From Flavobacterium algicola (GTDB taxonomy: Bacteria; Bacteroidota; Bacteroidia; Flavobacteriales; Flavobacteriaceae), in NCBI RefSeq assembly GCF_022399565.1, contig NZ_JAJTUT010000001.1, forward strand, positions 620,001-684,000: a stretch of DNA of 64,000 nucleotides, written 5' to 3'. Position numbers and translations under genes: made by a program. Shown here piece by piece: positions 18,772 to 28,876 of this stretch (position 1 is its first letter; each line of letters opens with the position of its first letter). The notes below the pieces were generated by a model, which worked only from the letters and a program-made list of their open reading frames with translations, ran no database searches and was not told the origin of the DNA.

Positions 18772-19221
18772 TTAAACCAATAATTTCTTAACGATAGAAG
18801 AAATTGTTTTTCCTTCGGCAGTTCCACCTAATTGTGCTGAAGCAATTCCCATTACTTTCCCCATAGATGCAATTCCTGATGCTCCAGTTTCTGCAATGAT
18901 TTTTGCTATCACAGCTTCTACTTCTTCCTCACTTAACTGAGCAGGCAAAAACTTCTCGATTACAGCTATTTGAGCCAATTCTGGTTCAGCTAAATCCAGA
19001 CGATCTTGTTCCGTAAAAATCCTAGCACTTTCTTTTCTTGTTTTAACAAGACGCTGCAACAATTTAACCTCTTCATCTTCTGAGATTTCTACTTTGGATC
19101 CTGTAGCAGTTTGTGCCAACAACAATTCTGATTTGATTGCTCTTAACGCTTCTAACGCAACGGTATCTTTGGCTCTCATCGCCGTTTTGATATCGTCCAT
19201 GATTTGTACTGATAAACTCAT
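18772..19221 (-). CDS. GatB/YqeY-domain protein
   Basis: A 149-residue, mostly helical soluble protein matching the YqeY family over its full length: MDDIKTAMRAKDTVALEALRAIKSEL near the N-terminus, then DEEVKLLQRLVKTRKESARIF, and the C-terminal helical bundle with GASGIASMGKVMGIASAQLGG. The C-terminal part resembles the tRNA-binding tail of the GatB amidotransferase subunit; the free-standing protein's role is not established. It follows ftsZ on the same strand but after a strong terminator, so it is transcribed separately. It precedes tRNA-Arg by 35 nt. Confidence 0.93.
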   Translation of the reverse strand: MSLSVQIMDDIKTAMRAKDTVALEALRAIKSELLLAQTATGSKVEISEDEEVKLLQRLVKTRKESARIFTEQDRLDLAEPELAQIAVIEKFLPAQLSEEEVEAVIAKIIAETGASGIASMGKVMGIASAQLGGTAEGKTISSIVKKLLV

Positions 19222-19541
19222 AACTATGATTTTTATATTTTATTTTAGATACTTAAAAATGAATACTATTTTGCTTTATAATTGCAATACAAACCAGTCC
19301 TGAGACTTTCGATAGAAGCGAAAAGCATTTTGAAGAAAAACGTTTTTTTGACAGTGTTTTAAAGTGCCAATAGAAAGCTCCTGTAAAGACTAATAAAAAA
19401 CATTTTGCGATAAAATCTTGAAGCGAACAGCTAGGTAAGGCTCTTAAAATTCTGCTATAAAATAGTAGTGGTGCGAAGATAAAAAAAATAACCCGAAAAT
19501 TAAATTCAATTTTCGGGTTAGCTTTTATCGATGTTTGTAAG
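19222..19541. other. Intergenic region between ftsZ and the YqeY-like gene
   Basis: About 320 bp with no supported gene. The ftsZ-proximal part holds the terminator at 19481-19519. The rest is AT-rich and must contain the promoter of the YqeY-like gene, but I found no clear minus-strand TAnnTTTG element. Confidence 0.4.
19481..19519 (-). terminator. Intrinsic terminator of the dcw cluster after ftsZ
   Basis: Perfect 12-bp stem, 19490-19501 with 19508-19519 (AACCCGAAAATT/AATTTTCGGGTT), 6-nt loop, followed on the minus strand by a run of T (complement of the A-run at 19481-19488). It lies 22 nt past the ftsZ stop and ends the division/cell-wall transcript. Confidence 0.93.
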
Positions 19542-21491
19542 TTAATCTACATTATCGTGTAAAAACGAATTATTAGATCTTAACTGCAAATCATTGTTGC
19601 TATCTGTACCTACTGAAATTCGGGAATTAGCATTATTTGTTTGCTGATTAGAGATGTCAATTCCTAATCTTTTATAAGCAGGTTCCTTTTCGTATTCTTC
19701 TACTTTAGAGACATTGTTATGAAACTTATAGTTGAATTCCTTTAATTTTTTTCTTCTCTCATCTGCTCTCATTCGCAAAGTATCTTCAATTGTCATTTCC
19801 ATTGGGGAAATTTCTTCGAATCTTACTTCTTCTTTTTTAGAAGTATCCACTTGCTTCATTGTAATATTCATCTCCGCTGGAATTTCTTCTTCTACCACTT
19901 TTGCAACTGGTTTAGAGGACATCAATTCATTTTCAGCTTCCATATACTCTTCTAGAGAATATTTGATAATTCCGTTTTCATTCATTTCTGTAACAGGAAC
20001 AAATTGAACGGGTTGGTTTACTTTGATTTCGCGAGTTTCTGGAGTTAAATCAAAAACTATATTTTCCTCTTCTTTAACAACCGCCTTAGGTTTTTCTATA
20101 GGCAAATCAAAAGTAAAGACAGCTTGTTCTTGTCTTTCGATTGCTTTTGGCTGAACTGGTTGTGCCGCAACTCTAGGTTGTGTAAAAGTAAATTCGATGT
20201 CTTTTATTGGTGAGACGATTTCGAAAGTTACATCTAAATTCTTGATGAATTCTGACATATCTACTAAGTCATCATTTTCAGCAACTGGAGTTACAACTGG
20301 AGCAACAGCTATTGGCTCTGGTTTTACTTCATCTTCTGTTAATTCAAATACAACTCTTTTATTTTCTTCTCTATTGTTTAAAGGAGCTTCTGTATTTAAA
20401 TCAAAACCTGTTACTGTATTTTGAGACAAATTATGCACACTTCTTTGTTCGTCTTCAAGGGTGTGGATAATCTTTTTTGGCTCTGTATTTACAATTCCGT
20501 TTTGTTGTTCTATGTCAAATCCTGTAGCGATAATAGTTACTGCAATGGCATCACCAAGGCTTTCGTCCTCACCAACTCCCATAATGATATTTGCATTATG
20601 ACCAGCTTCTGTTTGAATGTGGTCATTAATCTCACCAATTTCATCTAGAGTGATTTCATTAGAGCCAGAAACGATGAGCAACAATACGTTTTTGGCACCA
20701 GTAATTTTATTATCATTTAACAATGGAGAATCCAAAGCAGAAACAATCGCTTCTTTTGCTCTGTTTTCACCCTCAGAAACAGCAGATCCCATGATAGCTG
20801 TTCCACTATTTGACAATACTGTTTTAGCATCACGTAAATCGATATTTTGAGTATAGTGATGTGTAATTACTTCAGCAATACCTCTAGAGGCTGTAGCTAA
20901 TACTTCGTCAGCTTTTGAAAATCCTGCTTTAAAACCAAGATTACCATATACTTCTCTTAACTTGTTATTATTAATAACAATTAATGAATCAACTTGTTTG
21001 CGTAATTTTTCTATTCCTAATAATGCTTGTTGGTGACGTACCTTCCCTTCAAATGTAAATGGAAGCGTTACGATACCTACAGTCAATATTTCTCTTTCTT
21101 TTGCCAATTGAGCAATTACGGGAGCAGCACCTGTACCAGTACCTCCACCCATACCTGCTGTAATAAAAACCATTTTGGTATTGCGATCCAACATTTTTTC
21201 TATCTCTGCAATACTTTCAATAGCTGATTGCTGACCTACATCAGGGTTAGCTCCTGCTCCTAGTCCTTCAGTTAGATTCACACCTAATTGAATTTTATTG
21301 GGAACAGAACTACTTTGTAATGCTTGTGAATCGGTATTACAAACAATAAAATCTACTCCTTTTATTCCTTGTTGGAACATGTGATTGATTGCATTGCTTC
21401 CTCCTCCACCTACACCTATAACTTTGATTACATTTGATTGATTTTTTGGTAAATCAAATGAAATACTTCCAAATTCTGAGTTGCTCATCAT
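19542..21491 (-). CDS. ftsZ: Cell division protein FtsZ
   Basis: The tubulin-like GTPase that polymerises into the Z ring at midcell. The N-terminal GTPase domain (~20-330) has VIGVGGGGSNAINHM and the tubulin signature GGGTGTG at 115-121; the T7-loop region is intact. At 649 residues it is far longer than E. coli FtsZ (383). The extra ~300 residues form an acidic, low-complexity C-terminal linker, as is usual in Flavobacteriaceae. Near the end, EPAYKRLGID resembles the conserved C-terminal peptide that binds FtsA (E. coli IPAFLRKQ), but it is followed by a further ~45 residues. An alternative start is Met2. It is the last gene of the dcw cluster. Confidence 0.97.
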   Translation of the reverse strand: MMSNSEFGSISFDLPKNQSNVIKVIGVGGGGSNAINHMFQQGIKGVDFIVCNTDSQALQSSSVPNKIQLGVNLTEGLGAGANPDVGQQSAIESIAEIEKMLDRNTKMVFITAGMGGGTGTGAAPVIAQLAKEREILTVGIVTLPFTFEGKVRHQQALLGIEKLRKQVDSLIVINNNKLREVYGNLGFKAGFSKADEVLATASRGIAEVITHHYTQNIDLRDAKTVLSNSGTAIMGSAVSEGENRAKEAIVSALDSPLLNDNKITGAKNVLLLIVSGSNEITLDEIGEINDHIQTEAGHNANIIMGVGEDESLGDAIAVTIIATGFDIEQQNGIVNTEPKKIIHTLEDEQRSVHNLSQNTVTGFDLNTEAPLNNREENKRVVFELTEDEVKPEPIAVAPVVTPVAENDDLVDMSEFIKNLDVTFEIVSPIKDIEFTFTQPRVAAQPVQPKAIERQEQAVFTFDLPIEKPKAVVKEEENIVFDLTPETREIKVNQPVQFVPVTEMNENGIIKYSLEEYMEAENELMSSKPVAKVVEEEIPAEMNITMKQVDTSKKEEVRFEEISPMEMTIEDTLRMRADERRKKLKEFNYKFHNNVSKVEEYEKEPAYKRLGIDISNQQTNNANSRISVGTDSNNDLQLRSNNSFLHDNVD

Positions 21492-21550
21492 TTTATTTGG
21501 TTTATGATATTAATAACTATTTTTGCTTTTATTTTATTTTGGGCTAAGCC

Positions 21551-22948
21551 CTATTCAGCGTTATCCAAAAAGTCTTTAATTCTATCTACATAACGGTCAA
21601 AAAATGTTCTTTTTATTTTGTCCCCTGTAGATTCGTCTTTACTTCTTTTTGGTGCTACGCGTTCTTGAACTTCTTCAACTTCTTCTTCTCTCTCATATTC
21701 TTCAACAGCGACAGGAGCAGGCTCTCTTCTAAAGCTACCTCTTATTGGTGGCGCAATTAATTCTTCGATTCTCACAGCACTTTGTGTTTTATTCTCGATG
21801 CTATTCATTACCAAACCTACTGCTGTTGCGTATAATGGACTAGAGTATTCTTCGTCTGAGTCACCTGCTAAATGTTCATTTGGATATCCAATTCTTGTAT
21901 CCATACCAGTGATGTATTCTACCAATTGTTTGATGTGCTTGAGCTGTGCTCCTCCACCAGTTAGTACAATTCCGGCAATCAATTTTTTACGAGGATCTTC
22001 GTGACCGTATGCTTTTATTTCATTAAAAACTTGCTCAATAATTTCTACCACTCTTGCATGGATAATTTTTGACAAATTCTTTAACGAAATTTCTTTTGGT
22101 TCTCTTCCTCTTAATCCAGGGATCGAAACAATTTCATTATCTCTATTCTCACCTGGCCAAGCTGATCCAAATTTTACTTTTAGTAATTCGGCTTGTTTTT
22201 CTATAATCGAACAACCCTCCTTAATATCATCTGAAATTACATTACCACCAAACGGTATTACAGCCGTGTGACGTATAATTCCATCTTTAAAAATAGCCAA
22301 ATCTGTAGTTCCTCCACCAATGTCAATTAAAGCAACACCAGCTTCTTTTTCTTCTTGGCTCAAGACAGCATCAGAAGACGCCAAAGGTTCTAATGTCAAT
22401 CCTGACAATTCGATACCCGAACTTTGAATACATCGCCCTACATTACGTATAGATGATGCTTGACCTACAACAACGTGAAAACTAGATTCTAGTCTACCAC
22501 CGTACATACCAATAGGTTCTTTAATTTCAGATTGCCCATCGATTTTAAATTCCTGAGGCAAAACGTGAATAATTTCTTCTCCTGGTAACATAGCCAATTT
22601 ATTGACTTGATCAATCAGCATTTGAATATCGGCACCGCCAATCACTTCTTCAGGATTATTTCTACTGATATAATCTGTATGCTGAATACTACGTATGTGC
22701 TGTCCTGCAATTCCCACGACAACATCTTTTATCTTATAACCCGAATTATTTTCTGCCTCTTGAACTGCTTGCTGAATCGACTGAATCGTTTGTGTAATGT
22801 TATTTACAACACCACGAGCCACACCCAAACTTTTAGATTTTCCTACTCCTAAAATTTCGAGTTTACCATACTCGTTCTTTTTACCAATCATGGCAACAAT
22901 CTTGGTCGTCCCAATATCAAGACCTACTGCAATGTTCTCTTTTTCCAT
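21551..22948 (-). CDS. ftsA: Cell division protein FtsA
   Basis: Actin-like ATPase that tethers FtsZ to the membrane. The N-terminal phosphate-1 motif is VGLDIGTTKIVAMIG, with IDIGGGTTDLAIF (phosphate-2) near residue 210 and the adenosine motif IVLTGGGAQLKHI near 340; the SHS2 (1c) subdomain lies at ~85-165. After a charged linker (~390-440), the C-terminus (KIKRTFFDRYVDRIKDFLDNAE region) forms the amphipathic membrane-targeting helix. The 465-residue length is somewhat above the E. coli protein (420) because of the linker. It starts 7 nt after ftsQ and precedes ftsZ by 59 nt. Confidence 0.96.
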   Translation of the reverse strand: MEKENIAVGLDIGTTKIVAMIGKKNEYGKLEILGVGKSKSLGVARGVVNNITQTIQSIQQAVQEAENNSGYKIKDVVVGIAGQHIRSIQHTDYISRNNPEEVIGGADIQMLIDQVNKLAMLPGEEIIHVLPQEFKIDGQSEIKEPIGMYGGRLESSFHVVVGQASSIRNVGRCIQSSGIELSGLTLEPLASSDAVLSQEEKEAGVALIDIGGGTTDLAIFKDGIIRHTAVIPFGGNVISDDIKEGCSIIEKQAELLKVKFGSAWPGENRDNEIVSIPGLRGREPKEISLKNLSKIIHARVVEIIEQVFNEIKAYGHEDPRKKLIAGIVLTGGGAQLKHIKQLVEYITGMDTRIGYPNEHLAGDSDEEYSSPLYATAVGLVMNSIENKTQSAVRIEELIAPPIRGSFRREPAPVAVEEYEREEEVEEVQERVAPKRSKDESTGDKIKRTFFDRYVDRIKDFLDNAE

Positions 22949-22955
22949 TAATCTA

Positions 22956-23681
22956 TTATTTAGTGCAAACTACTTGTTGTGTAAACCTAAGGTCAATCTT
23001 CTTATAATTATATAATGAACTATCTAAAACGGCTTTTTGAAAAAATGCCTTATAATTCTTAAATTTTCTCTCTACATTAATCGCGCTTCCAAAATCTATT
23101 TGATAATTAAAATCTCTATTGAGCATTTTTAGGCTACCATTAGGCATAATTTCGATGGCAATGATGTTTTTTTTCAAAAAATCATCGTCGTAAATTACAC
23201 GAAATAAATCGGCTAATTTTTTCTCGTTTTGGTCATTAATTCGACCAGAAACAAGAGGAACTCTAGCAGTAAAATTATCAGACAAAGGCACCCTAGAACC
23301 CTCATAACCAATATAAAAAGACCTATTACCATCATAAACTCTGGCTATCGGCACTTTTTGTTTCACCACTGCTTTTAGAACACCATCAACACTCACAAAC
23401 ACGTCTGACTTTTCAATCATCTGGTTTGAATTCAAGATATTTTCTAACTTGTTCAAAGCTAAATTTTCTTTTTTAATACTTGAAGCATTATTCTTATTTT
23501 CTATCAACAATTTATTAACCATTTCTTTATCGATAAACAGCGTGTTTTCTCCGACAAAAACCACTGCGCATTTGAGCAAATTTCGATTACTATTGCGTTT
23601 TGACGTAAACGAAAACAAAAACACCACCACAATAAACATAAGAATTAACCTTACATTTGTCCAATTAATGAATCTTTTCAT
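22956..23681 (-). CDS. ftsQ: Cell division protein FtsQ (DivIB-like)
   Basis: A bitopic division protein of the FtsQ/DivIB type. One N-terminal transmembrane helix (MKRFINWTNVRLILMFIVVVFLFSF) is followed by a POTRA-like and beta domain in the periplasm. Sequence conservation is weak, as is usual for this protein, so the call rests on topology, length (241 residues) and position between murC and ftsA. I chose the ATG at 23681, which overlaps the murC stop by 17 nt. An in-frame ATG at 23705 would add MERLKKHS and is less likely because it overlaps murC further. FtsQ bridges early and late divisome proteins. Confidence 0.88.
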   Translation of the reverse strand: MKRFINWTNVRLILMFIVVVFLFSFTSKRNSNRNLLKCAVVFVGENTLFIDKEMVNKLLIENKNNASSIKKENLALNKLENILNSNQMIEKSDVFVSVDGVLKAVVKQKVPIARVYDGNRSFYIGYEGSRVPLSDNFTARVPLVSGRINDQNEKKLADLFRVIYDDDFLKKNIIAIEIMPNGSLKMLNRDFNYQIDFGSAINVERKFKNYKAFFQKAVLDSSLYNYKKIDLRFTQQVVCTK

Positions 23682-25017
23682 TGAGTGCTTTTTTAATCGT
23701 TCCAACTAATTCGCCAATATCTCCTGCACCAATTGTAACAACTATCGATGCATCACTTTTTAGAATAGCACTTATTAAATCCTCTTTGGCTACTAATTTT
23801 TTATTTTCTAAATCCATTTTACTCATCAACCAAGCTGTAGTAACACCTTCTATTGGCAATTCTCTTGCTGGATAAATATCCATCAAAATTGTTTCGTCAA
23901 ATGCCGACAAGCTCTTTGCAAAATCATCTGCAAAATCATTTGTCCTACTAAACAAGTGGGGCTGAAAAACAGCCAACACCTTCTTACCTGGATACAATTC
24001 TCTAACAGCTTGATGTACCGCATTAATCTCTGTAGGATGATGCGCGTAATCATCTATGTATACTAATTCATCAGTTTTAATTTGATAAGAAAATCGTCTT
24101 CTTATTCCTTTAAAAGATGCTAAAGCTGCCGCAATTGCATTGGTCGGGGTACCATAAATATCCGCCATCGCAACAGCCATTAATGCATTCATTAAATTAT
24201 GCTTCCCAGGCAGTCCAAATCGGAAATCTTTTAAAGTCTCTTTTGGAGTTACTATATCAAACACATAACTACTATCCTCGATTCTTACATTGATCGCGCT
24301 GTAAATAGCTTCTTCATTTACTGCTACAGTAATTCCTTCAAGAGGCAATTCTTTGGTTACAATCAGGTTTTTTTTATCAGCAACTTTATCTGCAAATTCA
24401 ACAAATGATTTTTCGATTTCATCACTTGTACCATAAATATCCAAATGGTCTGCATCCATTGAAGTAACACAAGCGATATTGGGATGTAGATGTAAAAACG
24501 ATCGATCAAATTCATCTGCCTCTACAACAGTCACTGTTTTCCCTGTACCTATCAAATTAGAATTATAATTCTCAACTATACCTCCTATAAAAGCAGTTAC
24601 GTCAGCTCCACTTTCAAATAAAATATGTCCCAAAATACTTGAAGTCGTCGTCTTACCATGTGTACCTGCGACTGCAAAACAAAAAGTATCTTTAGTTATT
24701 AAACCAAGTACTTCTGCACGCTTTAAAACATTATATTCTCGCTCTAGAAAATAATTCCATTGCGATTGTGCTTTGGGCACTGCTGGTGTTATTATCACTA
24801 ACGTATCTTCTGTATGAAAATTGGTCGGAATTAAATCAATCCTATCTTCAAAGTGGATATCAATTCCGTTTTCAATTAATTCTGCAGTCAACATTGTAGG
24901 TGTTTTATCGTATCCAGAAACATTCTTTCCAATATTTTTAAAATATCGGGCCAAAGCGCTCATGCCGATTCCACCGATTCCCACAAAAAAAACGTTATGT
25001 ATTTGACTTAGATTCAT
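23665..25017 (-). CDS. murC: UDP-N-acetylmuramate-L-alanine ligase MurC
   Basis: Mur ligase adding L-Ala to UDP-MurNAc, the first amino acid of the peptidoglycan stem. The N-terminal Rossmann domain has FFVGIGGIGMSALA; the central ATPase has the P-loop AGTHGKTTTSS near residue 118 and DADHLDIYG; the C-terminal domain has YIDDYAHHPTEI. Length 450 residues, normal for the family. It precedes ftsQ with a small overlap and follows murG after 83 nt, the widest gap in the cluster. Confidence 0.97.
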   Translation of the reverse strand: MNLSQIHNVFFVGIGGIGMSALARYFKNIGKNVSGYDKTPTMLTAELIENGIDIHFEDRIDLIPTNFHTEDTLVIITPAVPKAQSQWNYFLEREYNVLKRAEVLGLITKDTFCFAVAGTHGKTTTSSILGHILFESGADVTAFIGGIVENYNSNLIGTGKTVTVVEADEFDRSFLHLHPNIACVTSMDADHLDIYGTSDEIEKSFVEFADKVADKKNLIVTKELPLEGITVAVNEEAIYSAINVRIEDSSYVFDIVTPKETLKDFRFGLPGKHNLMNALMAVAMADIYGTPTNAIAAALASFKGIRRRFSYQIKTDELVYIDDYAHHPTEINAVHQAVRELYPGKKVLAVFQPHLFSRTNDFADDFAKSLSAFDETILMDIYPARELPIEGVTTAWLMSKMDLENKKLVAKEDLISAILKSDASIVVTIGAGDIGELVGTIKKALNEKIH

Positions 25018-25100
25018 ATTCAGTTTAAATTTTAAAATTCATTTACGACTTTTTGAATTTCAAATGCTTTTACTATTTTGTAATTCGAACGTTTATTACT

Positions 25101-26189
25101 TTACTTTATTAGTGCTACAATCTTGTCAACGATCATTTTTGTAGCGTTTGGCATTGCCAATTTTTTTATATTTTGACTTAGTTGCTCCTGCTTTTCTTCG
25201 TCATTTAACAAGTTATGAAAAACAATTGCAAAAAGCTCCTCTAACTCATATTCTTTTAGCATCATTGCACCATCTTTATCAACAATTGCCTTAGCATTTT
25301 TAGTTTGATGATCTTCTGCAACGTTAGGCGACGGAATAAATAGCACCGGCTTCCCAACTATACACAATTCAGATACAGATGAAGCACCAGCTCTTGAGAT
25401 AATAATATCTGCAGCAGCATAAACAAGATCCATTCTTTCGATAAACTCCATCACTTTTACTTGTGGCGAGTTGAACTTTTTATATTCTTCGAAATATAAT
25501 TTACCGCACTGCCATATTATCTGTACATCTTGACCAACAATAGCCTCTAATTCACGCTCTATCAATTGATTTACTCTTCTTGCACCAAGACTTCCACCTA
25601 GCACCAAAACTGTTTTTTTACTATTATCTAATTGAAAATAAGCAATAGCTTCATTGCGTTTATCACCTACAGTAATTAAATCCTGACGCACAGGATTTCC
25701 CGTTAGCATCAATTTATCTTTAGGAAAAAAGCGCTCTAAATTTTCATAAGCAACACATATTGCGCTAGCCTTTTTACTTAATATTTTATTAGTTATTCCA
25801 GGAAACGAATTTTGTTCTTGTATTAATGTCGGAACTCCAGCCATATTAGCCATTTGCAGTAAAGGACCACTTGCAAACCCCCCAGTGCCAATTGCTATGT
25901 TGGGCTTAAATGATTTGATTATTTTTCTAGACTTCAATAAACTATTAACAAGTTTAAAAGGAAACATGGCATTTTGCAAGGTTAATTTTCTTTGTAATCC
26001 AGCAATCCATAATCCTTCAATTTTATATCCCGCCTGCGGCACCTTTTGCATCTCCATCTTATCTTGAGCACCTACAAAAAGAAATTCCGCATCTGGAAAA
26101 CGCAGTTTTAATTCATTTGCAATCGCCAGCGCAGGGTAAATATGCCCTCCTGTCCCACCACCACTTAATATGAATTTATACGGTTTCAT
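25101..26189 (-). CDS. murG: UDP-GlcNAc:lipid I transferase MurG
   Basis: GT28-family glycosyltransferase that adds GlcNAc to lipid I to make lipid II at the cytoplasmic face of the membrane. The N-terminal glycine-rich loop [16 protein letters not shown] and the second G-loop [12 protein letters not shown] are both present, with the UDP-GlcNAc binding region [14 protein letters not shown] and [10 protein letters not shown] in the C-terminal domain. Full length at 362 residues. It sits 19 nt after ftsW. Confidence 0.97.
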   Translation of the reverse strand: MKPYKFILSGGGTGGHIYPALAIANELKLRFPDAEFLFVGAQDKMEMQKVPQAGYKIEGLWIAGLQRKLTLQNAMFPFKLVNSLLKSRKIIKSFKPNIAIGTGGFASGPLLQMANMAGVPTLIQEQNSFPGITNKILSKKASAICVAYENLERFFPKDKLMLTGNPVRQDLITVGDKRNEAIAYFQLDNSKKTVLVLGGSLGARRVNQLIERELEAIVGQDVQIIWQCGKLYFEEYKKFNSPQVKVMEFIERMDLVYAAADIIISRAGASSVSELCIVGKPVLFIPSPNVAEDHQTKNAKAIVDKDGAMMLKEYELEELFAIVFHNLLNDEEKQEQLSQNIKKLAMPNATKMIVDKIVALIK

Positions 26190-26208
26190 GATATGAAATT
26201 TTAATATT

Positions 26209-27501
26209 TTATTTATTTGCTACAGCATCCATAGGATTGCCAACTTTGTCTTCAATTGAATAAGATTCGTCTGCTTGATTTTCTTCAGCCTCCAAATGAG
26301 CATCTATCATTTTCTGCAAAGCTTCTTCCCTTTTTGCAGATTCCTTTTTCTCCTCTTCAATCTCTTCCTCTTTTTTAGTGACTCCAATTATAATTCCTAG
26401 CGCTATGCTAGTCATCCAAATGGAGGTTCCTCCACTACTTATCAGCGGTAAGGTTTGTCCTGTAACTGGAAGCAGTTCTACTGCCACCGCCATATTGATC
26501 ATCGCTTGAAAAATCATTGGAAAACCTAATCCTATAACAACCAATTTTCCAAAAAGCGTATTTGCCTTATGAGCCGCAACTACGAATCTAAATAGTAACA
26601 GCAAGTAAAGAATTAAAACTCCAAACCCACCAACAAGACCATATTCTTCAACTATAATTGCATAAATAAAATCGGAAGAAGATTGTGGTAGAAAGTTTTT
26701 CTGAACACTTTTACCTGGTCCCAGACCATAAATTTTACCTGATGCAATAGCAATTTTTGCTTTTTCAATTTGGTAATCATCTTCATCTGGTTTATCTGTC
26801 GTAAAGCTTTCTATCCTACTCTCCCATGTACTAACCCTACTAAAGAACTTAGCATCTGGAAAAGCTTTCGCTAGCAGGACGAAAAAGGCTAATATAATTA
26901 TACCTGATCCAATTACATAAGACAAATACTTTAAAGGGTATTTACCAATAAAAACCAACACCACTACCATCGAAAAAATCAAAGCTGTAGTTGAAAAATT
27001 TGAAGGAAGTATGAACATTAGTGTTACAAAAACAGGCAACCAAAGTTCTTTTAAAGAACTTTTAAAATCGATTGCTTCCTCACGTTTTTTAGACAAATAG
27101 CGTGCTACATAAATATACAGCACCAACGCTGCAAAAGCAGACGGTTGAAATGATATCCCAATGAATGGAATTTGCAACCACCGACTGGCATTAGCACCTC
27201 CAATAACTGTTCCTTTTATCATTGTTATGGCCAATATTACCCAAACAACTGGTAAGAAAACTTTGGATATAGATCGAAAATACAGATAAGGAACACGGTG
27301 CACCATATAAATGATGGCAAATCCAAAACCGATGTGCCCTAGATGCTTTACAAGGTAGCCAAGCGTATTTCCTGTACCATGACCTAAATAAGCCAAATTA
27401 CTACTTGCGCTAAAAACAGGCATAAACGAAAACAAAGCCAACAAGGCTACGAAGGACCAAATCCCCTTATCACCTTTTAAATTGTTTAAATATTGTTTCA
27501 T
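26209..27501 (-). CDS. ftsW: SEDS glycosyltransferase FtsW
   Basis: Polytopic SEDS-family protein (about 10 transmembrane segments) that polymerises lipid II at the septum with its cognate class B PBP, here the ftsI product of the same cluster. Family motifs: TWESRIESF in the large loop, [31 protein letters not shown], and the late region [19 protein letters not shown]-terminal charged tail (~390-430, rich in Glu and Lys) extends past the last helix. FtsW and not RodA is supported by the dcw location between murD and murG. Confidence 0.95.
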   Translation of the reverse strand: MKQYLNNLKGDKGIWSFVALLALFSFMPVFSASSNLAYLGHGTGNTLGYLVKHLGHIGFGFAIIYMVHRVPYLYFRSISKVFLPVVWVILAITMIKGTVIGGANASRWLQIPFIGISFQPSAFAALVLYIYVARYLSKKREEAIDFKSSLKELWLPVFVTLMFILPSNFSTTALIFSMVVVLVFIGKYPLKYLSYVIGSGIIILAFFVLLAKAFPDAKFFSRVSTWESRIESFTTDKPDEDDYQIEKAKIAIASGKIYGLGPGKSVQKNFLPQSSSDFIYAIIVEEYGLVGGFGVLILYLLLLFRFVVAAHKANTLFGKLVVIGLGFPMIFQAMINMAVAVELLPVTGQTLPLISSGGTSIWMTSIALGIIIGVTKKEEEIEEEKKESAKREEALQKMIDAHLEAEENQADESYSIEDKVGNPMDAVANK

Positions 27502-27543
27502 TTTCTGTTTTTATTTTCTTTAACTGCTTTCTTACTATTCGAA

Positions 27544-28875
27544 TTATAAATTCTGAACCGCTCTTTTAAATTGGTTCCCTCTATCTTCATAACTTTCAAA
27601 TAAATCAAAACTAGCACATGCTGGTGAAAGTAATACTGTATCACCTTTCTCTGTTAATCGTTGAGCCATTTTTACAGCATCATTCATGTTGGTAACTTCT
27701 ACCATCATATCAACGACATTACCAAAAGCATCAATTATTTTTTTATTATCCACCCCTAAACAAATAATTGCCTTCACTTTTTCGCGAACCAAAGACATTA
27801 TTTCATTGTAATCGTTTCCTTTATCAACACCACCTACAATCCACACGGTTGGAGTTGTCATACTGTCTAAGGCAAAATAAACTGCATTTACATTTGTCGC
27901 TTTTGAATCATTAATGTATTGTACATTTTGTATTTTCAAAACTTTTTCTAAACGGTGTTCTACCCCTTGAAAATTAGACATACTCTCACGAATTGTCGCT
28001 TTACGTATTTGCAAAATATTTGCTACTGAACTAGATGCCATAGCATTTTTCATATTATGTTTACCCTCAAGAGCTATTGTTTCTGTTTCCATTTTGAACT
28101 CGTCTTGATTGATTCTTACTTCCATGTTGTTGTTTTGTATAAAGGCTCCTTCTTCAAATGTTTTCGTAAGTGAAAAAGGAATTAGTTTTGCTTTTGTTTT
28201 GTTGTTTTTTAACCAATTTGTTATTGCCTCATCATCGGCATCGTAAATCAGGTAATCTTCTTCTGTTTGATTCATAGTGATTCGAAACTTCGAAGCAATA
28301 TAATTTTCATATTTATAATCATATCGATCTAAATGATCTGGACTGATATTGGTAATTATTGCAATATGTGGTTTGTAATTTATGATTCCGTCTAATTGAA
28401 AACTACTTAGTTCTAATACATAAGTATCATAATTTTCATTTGCCACTTGCCATGCAAAACTTTTTCCTATATTACCCCCTAATCCTACGTTTAGTCCTGC
28501 TGATTTTAGCAGATGATAGGTAAGCATTGTCGTAGTTGTTTTACCATTACTACCCGTTATTCCTATTGTAACTGCATCTGTAAAAGAGGTTGCAAACTCA
28601 ATTTCTGAGATTACTGGTATTGCTTTTGCAATTAATTTTTTTATTATCGGCGCCTTATCCGGAATTCCTGGGCTCTTCATGACTACATCAGCATTGAGAA
28701 TTAAATTTTCAGTATGCTTTTCATCTTCCCAAGCAATCTTATGATCAACAAGAACCTGTTTGTACTTCTCTTTTATTTTTCCAAAATCAGATACAAAAAC
28801 ATCGTATCCTTTCTTACTTCCTAAGATGGCAGTACCAACGCCACTTTCTCCTCCTCCTAAAACCACTAGTCTCAT
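27544..28875 (-). CDS. murD: UDP-N-acetylmuramoylalanine-D-glutamate ligase MurD
   Basis: Mur ligase adding D-Glu to UDP-MurNAc-L-Ala. N-terminal VVLGGGESGVGTAILG, P-loop GITGSNGKTTTTML near residue 110, SFQLDGI and NISPDHLDRYD, and the C-terminal ligase domain with NDSKATNVNAVYFAL and LLSPACASFDLFESYEDRG. Length 443 residues, normal. It starts 1 nt after the mraY stop, so translation is probably coupled. Confidence 0.97.
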   Translation of the reverse strand: MRLVVLGGGESGVGTAILGSKKGYDVFVSDFGKIKEKYKQVLVDHKIAWEDEKHTENLILNADVVMKSPGIPDKAPIIKKLIAKAIPVISEIEFATSFTDAVTIGITGSNGKTTTTMLTYHLLKSAGLNVGLGGNIGKSFAWQVANENYDTYVLELSSFQLDGIINYKPHIAIITNISPDHLDRYDYKYENYIASKFRITMNQTEEDYLIYDADDEAITNWLKNNKTKAKLIPFSLTKTFEEGAFIQNNNMEVRINQDEFKMETETIALEGKHNMKNAMASSSVANILQIRKATIRESMSNFQGVEHRLEKVLKIQNVQYINDSKATNVNAVYFALDSMTTPTVWIVGGVDKGNDYNEIMSLVREKVKAIICLGVDNKKIIDAFGNVVDMMVEVTNMNDAVKMAQRLTEKGDTVLLSPACASFDLFESYEDRGNQFKRAVQNL

Positions 28876-28876
28876 A

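Noticed and set aside
21541..21551. GGGCT-A-AGCCC hairpin after ftsA as terminator
   Set aside because: The stem has only 5 bp and on the minus strand it is followed by A-rich, not T-rich, sequence, inside the dcw operon.
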